Positions 1 to 4,267 of a stretch of 5,285 nucleotides of DNA are shown in pieces. The position numbers and the translations under genes are program-made. The notes under the pieces were generated by a model, which saw nothing but the letters and a program-made list of their open reading frames with translations, made no database searches and was not told where the DNA came from. Origin of the DNA: an uncultured Prevotella sp. (lineage in GTDB: Bacteria > Bacteroidota > Bacteroidia > Bacteroidales > Bacteroidaceae); NCBI GenBank assembly GCA_900543585.1, contig UQRP01000064.1:1-5285 (forward strand). The letters are read 5' to 3'. Each line of letters opens with the position of its first letter. Position 1 is the first letter of the stretch.

Positions 1-344
1 AATCGACAGAGCTCGACGAGCTCAGCCTTGCCTACGCCACGACTATCCACAAGAGTCAGGGCAGCGAATATCCCATCGTCGTCATCCCCGTCCACTTCAC
101 CAACTACGTCATGCTCCAGCGCAATCTCATCTACACTGCTGTCACCCGTGCCAAGAAAGTCTGTATCGTCATCGGCCAGCGTCGTGCCCTATGGTATGCC
201 GTCAGCCATGTTACCGTCACCAAGCGCAACACACGGCTCAAGGAGCGGCTACAGGGCAAAACCATTCCGTTGAGCTATACACGAAAAGATGAAGAAACAC
301 AGATGGACATGGCGGCCGAGGATGGCCCAACAACTCAATCTTAA
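1..344 (+). CDS. recD2: RecD2-like ATP-dependent DNA helicase, C-terminal part (5' end outside window)
   Basis: Reading frame 3 is open from the left edge to a TAA at 342-344 and gives about 113 C-terminal residues. It carries two superfamily 1 helicase motifs: TTIHKSQGSEYPIVV (motif V region, UvrD_C_2 type) and NLIYTAVTRAKK (motif VI, with the arginine that contacts ATP). This pairing is typical of the last helicase domain of RecD/RecD2 and related UvrD_C_2 ATPases, which unwind DNA 5' to 3' in repair. The roughly 45 residues after motif VI are charged and look like an unstructured tail ending in TTQS. The N-terminal half, including Walker A, is not in the window, so membership of RecD2 itself rather than another AAA_30/UvrD_C_2 helicase is likely but not proven. 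The region is GC-rich compared with the minus-strand genes. The exporter that follows starts 12 nt later and may be co-transcribed. Confidence 0.9.
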   Translation, partial: STELDELSLAYATTIHKSQGSEYPIVVIPVHFTNYVMLQRNLIYTAVTRAKKVCIVIGQRRALWYAVSHVTVTKRNTRLKERLQGKTIPLSYTRKDEETQMDMAAEDGPTTQS

Positions 345-356
345 CAGCTTATATCA

Positions 357-944
357 ATGCCAATTAAATTACTTCCTTCCCTTCTGTTGTCGATACTCCT
401 TATAGGCTTCACGCCCGGACCTGCCAACCTTTTCTCGCTCCATTGCTCCATGAAGAATGGAACGAGGAAAGCCATGACCATGTGGTTCGGACTGCTCACG
501 GGATTTACCATTGCAGCATTAATAGGAGCAATGATAACCCATCTCGTCGGATCGATGATGAATAGATATGTGGTGTGGCTCAAGTATATAGGCTGCGCAT
601 ACATACTGTATTTGGCATGGCAAATCTATCACAGCACAGGCGAAGCGAAAGAAAGCGATCCTACTTGTACGTTCCTCTCTGGTATGATTGTACAGCTCAC
701 CAACGCAAAGATTATTCTCTTTGACCTAATGGCATACACCACATTCGTATTGCCATATTCCAATCGGCTTTCCGACTTGCTTGTTGTCACCGCATTGCTG
801 GAAATAGCTGGTCCCGGTGCAAACTTCGTCTATCTCTTTGCAGGAGCCAAGCTGCATGATTTCTACAACCGCTATCCCAAGCAGACAAACACAGTCATGG
901 CATTACTCTTGGCTGCTTGTGTGGCATATATCCTAATGAGCTAG
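357..944 (+). CDS. LysE/RhtB-family amino-acid exporter
   Basis: This 195-residue protein has a normal length for the LysE/RhtB family of small inner-membrane exporters, which push amino acids or related metabolites out of the cell. The family signature is visible near the N-terminus as GFTPGPANL (residues 17-25), where the PGP turn ends the first membrane segment. Hydrophobic stretches fit about six membrane segments, at roughly residues 5-25, 37-60, 68-90, 105-130, 137-160 and 176-195. A loop rich in charged residues (GEAKESD) separates the two halves. The ATG at 357 is the first in frame after the helicase stop and puts the PGP motif at its usual position. No clear Shine-Dalgarno sequence precedes it. 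The 12-nt gap to the helicase gene suggests one transcript. The substrate cannot be read from sequence. Confidence 0.85.
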   Translation: MPIKLLPSLLLSILLIGFTPGPANLFSLHCSMKNGTRKAMTMWFGLLTGFTIAALIGAMITHLVGSMMNRYVVWLKYIGCAYILYLAWQIYHSTGEAKESDPTCTFLSGMIVQLTNAKIILFDLMAYTTFVLPYSNRLSDLLVVTALLEIAGPGANFVYLFAGAKLHDFYNRYPKQTNTVMALLLAACVAYILMS

Positions 945-972
945 CATGGGACAAAAACTGTCTAGTAACAAC

Positions 973-1287
973 TTATCTGTGTTCCTCCCAAAACGCTTTA
1001 TCCTCTTCTTGTTGCTGTTGCAGCATGATATATTCGTCGATTTCATCCATGTAGCCTGGATCGGACTCTGGGTTATAAGGAGTGCAGCCATTACCGCTAT
1101 TTATATTCCTCTTTTTACGCTTCTTGTTTTGAGTTGGCTTTTGTTGAATAATTCCCTTACGTCTTAGTCTCAATCGCTTTCTGTCATGCCTGTTCATCGG
1201 TTTGAGAATGTTAATCCCATACCGATAATAGATTACCATCTGTATGATGGCAAATACAAGTAGAATTATGGCTATGACTAAGGCCAT
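973..1287 (-). CDS. small single-pass membrane protein with basic middle and acidic tail, unknown function
   Basis: I do not recognise this 104-residue protein. Its layout is clear. Residues 2-21 form one hydrophobic membrane segment (start MALVIAIILLVFAIIQ). Residues 29-60 are strongly basic (MNRHDRKRLRLRRK and KKRKKR). Residues 74-104 are acidic and Gln-rich (DEIDEYIMLQQQQEEDK). The positive-inside rule predicts N-out, C-in topology with most of the protein in the cytoplasm. A basic stretch beside a membrane could bind nucleic acid or phospholipid heads, but that is inference. It is the last of four small minus-strand genes and starts 12 nt after the zinc-ribbon gene. It converges on the exporter gene, with 28 nt between the two stop codons. 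A 73-codon plus-strand frame overlaps it, but operon context and charge patterning favour the minus strand. Confidence 0.7.
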   Translation of the reverse strand: MALVIAIILLVFAIIQMVIYYRYGINILKPMNRHDRKRLRLRRKGIIQQKPTQNKKRKKRNINSGNGCTPYNPESDPGYMDEIDEYIMLQQQQEEDKAFWEEHR

Positions 1288-1299
1288 TGTTGTGAGAAA

Positions 1300-1416
1300 C
1301 TAATGAAGAAAAATATCAATGTTCCCCACGAAGCCGCAGCCTTGACATTCGCATGTACCGTCATCATAAACTACAACCTCCGGGCATCCACATTCGGGAC
1401 AAAGTAAACCATCCAT
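1300..1416 (-). CDS. 38-residue zinc-ribbon microprotein
   Basis: This short frame runs from ATG (1416-1414) to TAG (1302-1300). It begins MDGLLCPECGCPEVVV and continues to CECQGCGFVG, so it has two knuckles, C6-x2-C9-G and C24-x2-C27-G, separated by 14 residues. That is the classic two-knuckle zinc-ribbon (TFIIB/rubredoxin-like) arrangement, with extra cysteines at 11 and 22. It contains no Lys or Arg and seven acidic residues, so it is unlikely to bind DNA by itself and more likely contacts a protein. Such ribbons usually act as structural or protein-protein modules. It lies 11 nt after the stop of the basic 69-residue gene and 12 nt before the start of the membrane-protein gene, which supports translation as part of one operon. 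No Shine-Dalgarno sequence is visible. The motif fit makes chance unlikely despite the length. Confidence 0.72.
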   Translation of the reverse strand: MDGLLCPECGCPEVVVYDDGTCECQGCGFVGNIDIFLH

Positions 1417-1427
1417 AATAGTAACGT

Positions 1428-1637
1428 TTATTTGAACAATGCTTTGATGATGTCGCCCAACCCAAATGTCGTGCGGCGATACACACGGTTGTAGAGGGCT
1501 TTCTTGGGATGCAAGAGACCCATGCCACGTTTTCCATAACCCGGAATCAGCGCACGTTTGATAGCTCTTTTAGCCTGCCCCGTCGTCCGTGCGCTGATGC
1601 TTCTTTTGAGCGACGGCTTTCTGAATCCAAATTTCAT
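1428..1637 (-). CDS. 69-residue highly basic protein, unknown function
   Basis: The protein has 19 Lys/Arg and a single acidic residue (D62) among 69 residues. It reads MKFGFRKPSLKRSISARTTG at the start, and later has PGYGKRGMG, HPKKALYNRVYRRTTFG and a C-terminal IIKALFK. From memory, a similar block (KPS-K-SI-ARTTG, then YGKKGMG, PKKA-YN-VY--TT) occurs in uncharacterised proteins of Firmicutes and their mobile elements. I cannot name a family and could not check this. The composition fits nucleic-acid or membrane-surface binding. I chose the ATG at 1637-1635 because it is preceded by a strong Shine-Dalgarno sequence at 5-nt spacing. A GTG two codons upstream is in frame but lies too close to that site. 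The gene starts 15 nt after the 42-residue gene and ends 11 nt before the zinc-ribbon gene. Confidence 0.72.
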   Translation of the reverse strand: MKFGFRKPSLKRSISARTTGQAKRAIKRALIPGYGKRGMGLLHPKKALYNRVYRRTTFGLGDIIKALFK

Positions 1638-1643
1638 AAGCAC

Positions 1644-1649
1644 TCCTTT
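1644..1649 (-). promoter_or_regulatory. strong Shine-Dalgarno site of the 69-residue gene
   Basis: The minus strand reads GGAAAGGAGTGCTTATG, giving AAGGAG five nt before the ATG at 1637-1635. This decides the start codon against the GTG at 1643-1641, which would overlap the site. None of the other three small genes has a comparable site, and Bacteroidetes seldom rely on one. Confidence 0.7.
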
Positions 1650-1652
1650 CCG

Positions 1653-1781
1653 TTATTCATCATGGTCATCAAAGCCATCGCAATCATAATCGTCATAGTT
1701 GTTGCTTAGGCGATTGTTGTTGACCTTGCGCTTCTTTGCAGCGAGGTAGAGCGCAAACATAGCCTTGTCTTTCATTCCCAT
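1653..1781 (-). CDS. 42-residue protein with acidic C-terminal tail, unknown function
   Basis: This short frame runs from ATG (1781-1779) to TAA (1655-1653). It starts MGMKDKAMFALYLAAKKRK and ends NNYDDYDCDGFDDHDE. The first 15 residues could form an amphipathic or weakly hydrophobic helix, followed by the basic cluster KKRK. Eight of the last 13 residues are Asp or Glu, with one cysteine among them. The tail could bind metal or pair with the very basic protein encoded next, but this is inference. It is the first gene of the small-gene operon. A -7 box lies 28 nt upstream and the next gene's ribosome site directly follows its stop. A second ATG at codon 3 is possible. I recognise no family. 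The case for coding is the position, the composition and the tight spacing. Confidence 0.6.
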   Translation of the reverse strand: MGMKDKAMFALYLAAKKRKVNNNRLSNNYDDYDCDGFDDHDE

Positions 1782-1807
1782 AGTGATATCGTCTTTAGTC
1801 TTTCATC

Positions 1808-1848
1808 GGCAAATATACGACTTATTTCTCAAAGTCGTATATATTGCC
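1808..1848. repeat. inverted repeat over the small-gene promoter (operator or hairpin candidate)
   Basis: The plus-strand arm GGCAAATATACGACTT (1808-1823) pairs with 1832-1848 across an 8-nt loop. All 16 bases pair if one unpaired base is allowed in the right arm, and the inner 11 bp are perfect. The repeat lies 30 nt beyond the lipoprotein stop codon and spans the -7 to -33 region of the next operon. As DNA it could be an operator. As RNA from upstream read-through it could fold into a hairpin, but no U-tract follows and the stem is AT-rich, so it is a poor intrinsic terminator. Confidence 0.7.
1810..1817 (-). promoter_or_regulatory. Bacteroidetes -7 box for the small-gene operon
   Basis: The minus strand reads TATATTTG, an exact match to the Bacteroidetes -7 consensus TAnnTTTG, and ends 28 nt before the ATG at 1781. 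A TTTG -33 box is not found at the expected 19-21 nt upstream. That position falls in the second arm of the inverted repeat. The box lies inside one arm, so a protein bound to the repeat would cover the promoter. Confidence 0.55.
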
Positions 1849-1878
1849 TAACTTTTCTTTACTCAGTTTCAAGATGCG

Positions 1879-2277
1879 CTAATCTCTACAATCAATGGTC
1901 ACCGTGCCACCATTGTTGATATAGACATCATTCACTTTATAGTTATTCCGATAATGATTCTCAAGAGCCTCCTTTACATCAGTATAGGTGACATCGGTGG
2001 CATACGAATTCTTCTTTACAATGATCAGACGACCAATAGGAGTTACCGTGAACTTTCCGTCACTGGTCTCAGTTGCCTTGGAGCCGAAAGCATCATAATG
2101 CTCGTAGACGACATCAAGCATGTCAATGAAGTAGTCGGTCTTGGCAAACAAAGCCGAATAGTTGTCCTCAAAATCATCATCGTCGTCCTTCGAGCATGAA
2201 GAAAGACTGAAGATAGAGATGCAGCTGATTAGCAGACTCATCAGAACAAGCACGTTGGTTCTAATTTTCTTTGTCAT
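1879..2277 (-). CDS. small lipoprotein, predicted surface-exposed
   Basis: The 132-residue protein starts MTKKIRTNVLVLMSLLIS and has a lipobox ending LSSC, with the lipidated cysteine at residue 28. Directly after it comes SKDDDDDFEDN. In Bacteroidetes a Lys/Asp/Glu-rich run at this position acts as a lipoprotein export signal that sends the protein to the outer face of the outer membrane. The mature part is about 105 residues with no family I recognise. It contains FTVTPIGRLIIVKKN, a Tyr-rich segment and a C-terminal VTIDCRD, and alternating polar/hydrophobic stretches suggest a small alpha/beta fold. An in-frame ATG at 2313 would add 12 hydrophilic residues and overlap the preceding gene. 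I prefer 2277 because it gives a normal signal peptide and a 19-nt spacing like the other gaps here. It is the last gene of the exported-protein operon. Confidence 0.82.
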   Translation of the reverse strand: MTKKIRTNVLVLMSLLISCISIFSLSSCSKDDDDDFEDNYSALFAKTDYFIDMLDVVYEHYDAFGSKATETSDGKFTVTPIGRLIIVKKNSYATDVTYTDVKEALENHYRNNYKVNDVYINNGGTVTIDCRD

Positions 2278-2296
2278 AGTTTTTACTTTAAGTTCT

Positions 2297-2842
2297 TTAA
2301 AGGTCATTGTCAATGGTATTCATGATATGATTGAGCAGATTCACCTCTGTATAGTCCCGATAGATGATGTCGAAGCTTTGCCCATAGACCACGGTTCCAA
2401 ATATCTGTATGGCACCCTCAGGCATGTTCCAAGTATAGGTCAATGCGTTCACATCCGCATCGGAATAGCTTTCCTCATGATGACCATATTTCCCATCGAG
2501 CACAGCTATCAACTCATTCAACAACAGGAAGTTGTTTTTGGGGTGAATATAGACCGAGGTAACGTTCTTCCATTTCTTGGGCCTTCTGACGACAATCTCA
2601 CAGTCCTGGAAGTTCCAGAAATCACCTCGCAGATACTTACATTTCATCTTAGGAAACCATCCTTTGCCTGCTTCTGTAGAGAATCCATTGTCCTCCAACA
2701 TCGCAACAAACGACTTTATGTCACCCGTAATAGGATGTCCTAAGAAGGCAAGATGCCCCTGCCCATACATCCCGATAGGGAGTATGAGCAGTGAGATGAT
2801 AAGCATCCAGCGATACAGCGTGTTACCAGTTGTCGTCCTCAT
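2297..2842 (-). CDS. secreted protein of an unnamed Bacteroidetes family
   Basis: From the ATG at 2842 the product is 181 residues. It has a signal peptide with a basic start (MRTTTGNTLYRW), a hydrophobic core (MLIISLLILPIG) and likely cleavage after MYGQ. The mature protein begins HLAFLGHPITGDIKSFVAMLE, then has LRGDFWNFQDCEIVV and later LDGKYG and YTWNMPEGAIQIFG. From memory, Bacteroidetes encode many small secreted proteins with this plan (a F-MG-P-DG-like start, then a strand containing a Cys or aromatic, then KYG). They have no assigned function, and I cannot give a Pfam name. The start is uncertain: 2857 adds five residues and a possible GAGG site, while 2806 removes the basic residues of the signal. 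With 2842 it overlaps the end of the DUF4468 gene by 20 nt, which suggests translational coupling. Confidence 0.78.
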   Translation of the reverse strand: MRTTTGNTLYRWMLIISLLILPIGMYGQGHLAFLGHPITGDIKSFVAMLEDNGFSTEAGKGWFPKMKCKYLRGDFWNFQDCEIVVRRPKKWKNVTSVYIHPKNNFLLLNELIAVLDGKYGHHEESYSDADVNALTYTWNMPEGAIQIFGTVVYGQSFDIIYRDYTEVNLLNHIMNTIDNDL

Positions 2843-3506
2843 TGCCTGAAACGCCATTCTTTACAGCCTCTTCTATCTTGTCCATCATCACATTGCTGTA
2901 CGCATGTGTCATCACAAAGGCCTTGGCCGATGTTTTCTTATGCCCGTCCTTGGCAACGAAAGGAAAGCACTTGTCGATAGCCCAGGTCTCATCGCTACGT
3001 GTAGCTGGCGTTCCAGCCAAAGCACCCATGATGCCACCACCCTGCAACACGACAACACTGTAAGCAGGTACAGTATATGTCACACGTATCTTTCCATCCT
3101 TGATGTCAGTCTTGATGATAGGGCGAATGCTTACATCGTATGCATTTGTTCCACCTGCGTGTCCGGCTATGTCGTTCAGATAGCCTTCTCCGATGATGCA
3201 GCCCAAATCTTTGTCATTGAGTTTGTTGACGGAGTTGGCATCATTGAATGTCGCAGTGTACCAATAGTTCAGAAGCACGTAGAGTTGGGCAGCAGTCTTA
3301 CCCGGACAAGGTATTACCTGCGTGTAGGTAAGGGCGTTGTTCTTGTCAAGCGACACTTGTGCCTTGATATTCTCGGCAGCCTCCACCCATTTGTCACCAT
3401 ACTTCTCCTTGGCATACTTCTCCAGTTCCTCTGCCCGCATCATCTGTGCGTTAGCAGTAAGGACAGCGAAACAAACCAAGACGATTGAAACGAAAATCTT
3501 TTTCAT
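2823..3506 (-). CDS. secreted DUF4468 (TBP-like fold) domain protein
   Basis: The 227-residue protein has a clear signal peptide (MKKIFVSIVLVCFAVLTANAQ, likely cut near residues 20-21), so it enters the periplasm. Residues about 60-155 match the plan I associate with DUF4468, a TBP-like fold common in secreted Bacteroidetes proteins. That plan is a strand leading to a PGKTAAQLY-type helix start (V64-IPCPGK), an aromatic helix (LLNYWYTATF), then DKDLGCIIGEGYL, and a final strand pair (IRPIIKTDIKDGKIRVTYTV). A Gly-rich segment LQGGGIMGALAG follows. The last 20 residues are acidic and end EDDNW. The function of this domain is unknown; it is often found beside other exported proteins, as here. 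The gene starts 20 nt after the barrel gene. The domain assignment rests on my reading of the pattern and no profile search was run. Confidence 0.8.
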   Translation of the reverse strand: MKKIFVSIVLVCFAVLTANAQMMRAEELEKYAKEKYGDKWVEAAENIKAQVSLDKNNALTYTQVIPCPGKTAAQLYVLLNYWYTATFNDANSVNKLNDKDLGCIIGEGYLNDIAGHAGGTNAYDVSIRPIIKTDIKDGKIRVTYTVPAYSVVVLQGGGIMGALAGTPATRSDETWAIDKCFPFVAKDGHKKTSAKAFVMTHAYSNVMMDKIEEAVKNGVSGNEDDNW

Positions 3507-3526
3507 AGTCTATACGTATTTATTGA

Positions 3527-4105
3527 TTAGAATTCATATCCTACCTTGATGGCAATTCCATCTGCGTCTCTCTTCTCCGGCTTACGGGTATAATCCAGAT
3601 TGTAGTCGCTGACGAAATGGCTGAAAGTCTCAAACTCAAGCTTCTCCATTGTATAGCCAACCATGATGTCGACGGCTTGCTTTTTGTTGACTGAAATTCT
3701 TAGACCAATAGAGGCATTGATATACTGCCCACCATTGTTGTTGATAAACGTACCAGCCTTGGCATCAATAAAGGGTGCAAACCGGCTCTTCATGAAAGTG
3801 CCACGCACATTGGCAAAGACAGGAATGTCCACTTTGCTGTCACGAATGTCAAGAGGTATATCGCTTGTCCCTGATGTCTTGTATGACTGCATGAAATGAA
3901 GTCCCATACCGCCACCTATAAATATATAGGGGTTAATCTGATAGCCATGCGACGTGTTAACTTCAAAGCGGCCGAAATCATAATCACCTACGCCAATGGT
4001 ATAACCGGCATCCACGAAACCTCGGTAACAGTTGCCTGCTACGTTCTGCGCTTTCACTCCGAACGCACAGAGCAACAACAAAAATGATAAAACTGTCTTT
4101 TTCAT
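3527..4105 (-). CDS. outer-membrane beta-barrel protein
   Basis: The 192-residue product starts MKKTVLSFLLLLCAFGVKAQ, a signal peptide with cleavage expected after Gln20. The mature part of about 172 residues has alternating aromatic/Gly strands typical of small outer-membrane barrels. Examples are RGFVDAGYTIGVGDY, PYIFIGGGMGLHF, APFIDAKAGTFINN, YINASIGLRISV and AVDIMVGYTMEKLEF. It ends IAIKVGYEF, with the terminal Phe recognised by the BAM assembly machinery. Length and pattern fit the 8-strand OMP_b-brl/PorT-like class. Such proteins may be structural, adhesive or part of a surface complex, and no specific function can be read. It is the first gene of the four-gene exported operon and lies 26 nt after a consensus -7 box, divergent from the WYL regulator. 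Confidence 0.87.
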   Translation of the reverse strand: MKKTVLSFLLLLCAFGVKAQNVAGNCYRGFVDAGYTIGVGDYDFGRFEVNTSHGYQINPYIFIGGGMGLHFMQSYKTSGTSDIPLDIRDSKVDIPVFANVRGTFMKSRFAPFIDAKAGTFINNNGGQYINASIGLRISVNKKQAVDIMVGYTMEKLEFETFSHFVSDYNLDYTRKPEKRDADGIAIKVGYEF

Positions 4106-4131
4106 AAACTCTTGTTTCAGTTATTTTGCCG

Positions 4132-4139
4132 CAAAGATA
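4132..4139 (-). promoter_or_regulatory. -7 promoter box of the exported-protein operon
   Basis: The minus strand reads TATCTTTG, an exact TAnnTTTG match, ending 26 nt before the barrel start codon at 4105. No TTTG lies at the expected -33 spacing. That place is taken by the left arm of the large inverted repeat, whose outer end is 9 nt away. Expression probably depends on the protein that binds the repeat. Confidence 0.7.
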
Positions 4140-4148
4140 ATACCCATC

Positions 4149-4224
4149 TGTTCCCCCTATGCGGACACGTTCAAAAATTTTGCATCAATCAAAAATATTT
4201 GGACGTGTCCGCATAGGGAGAACA
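4149..4224. repeat. 22-bp inverted repeat between divergent promoters, candidate operator for the WYL regulator
   Basis: The left arm (4149-4170) and right arm (4203-4224) are reverse complements at 21 of 22 positions. The inner 16 bp, CCCTATGCGGACACGT (4155-4170) against 4203-4218, are perfect. The mismatch pairs 4154 with 4219. The 32-nt spacer is very AT-rich (for example AAAAATTTTGCATCAATC), unlike the GC-rich arms. The centre at 4186.5 is also the centre between the two -7 boxes and between the two start codons. A dimeric regulator bound at both arms, perhaps bridging the bendable spacer, is the natural interpretation. Confidence 0.85.
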
Positions 4225-4233
4225 TAAAAGCCT

Positions 4234-4241
4234 TACCTTTG
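4234..4241 (+). promoter_or_regulatory. -7 promoter box of the WYL regulator gene
   Basis: TACCTTTG matches TAnnTTTG exactly and ends 26 nt before the ATG at 4268. The right arm of the inverted repeat ends 9 nt upstream and covers the place of the -33 box, where no TTTG is present. This arrangement predicts autoregulation if the WYL protein binds the repeat. Confidence 0.7.
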
Positions 4242-4267
4242 CAAATATTATAAATAACGAAAGCATT

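Larger units (their letters stand above)
1782..1878. other. 97-nt gap between the two minus-strand operons
   Basis: It holds the inverted repeat and the -7 box listed separately. The rest is AT-rich and shows no further gene or recognised motif. No terminator with a U-tract is visible after the lipoprotein gene, so read-through into the small-gene operon is possible. Confidence 0.5.

Noticed and set aside
341..604. 87-codon minus-strand frame across the helicase end and exporter start
   Set aside because: It is antisense to the LysE-type exporter, whose PGP motif and membrane pattern are convincing.
945..972. Possible terminator between the converging exporter and small-gene operon
   Set aside because: Only a 4-bp GACA/TGTC stem with a 5-nt loop is present and no T-run follows. 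That is too weak to call.
946..1167. 73-codon hydrophobic plus-strand frame after the exporter
   Set aside because: It overlaps the better supported 104-aa minus-strand gene, whose membrane segment, charge blocks and operon spacing are coherent. Its hydrophobicity is the complement of Lys/Gln-rich codons.
1428..1781. Classical toxin-antitoxin module
   Set aside because: Neither product shows a known toxin fold or DNA-binding antitoxin domain. Charge complementarity alone is not enough, so it is reported only as a possible pair.
1808..1848. Invertible promoter (phase-variation switch) at the inverted repeat
   Set aside because: Only 8 nt separate the arms, too short for a recombinase-inverted segment, and the promoter lies within an arm instead of between the arms.
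2162..2743. 193-codon open frame on the plus strand across the lipoprotein and secreted-protein genes
   Set aside because: It is antisense to two genes with clear signal peptides and operon spacing. Its own translation has no recognisable domain and spans their junction.
2904..3488. 194-codon plus-strand frame opposite the DUF4468 gene
   Set aside because: It is Cys/His-rich with no domain pattern, and is a complement of a gene with a signal peptide and family match.
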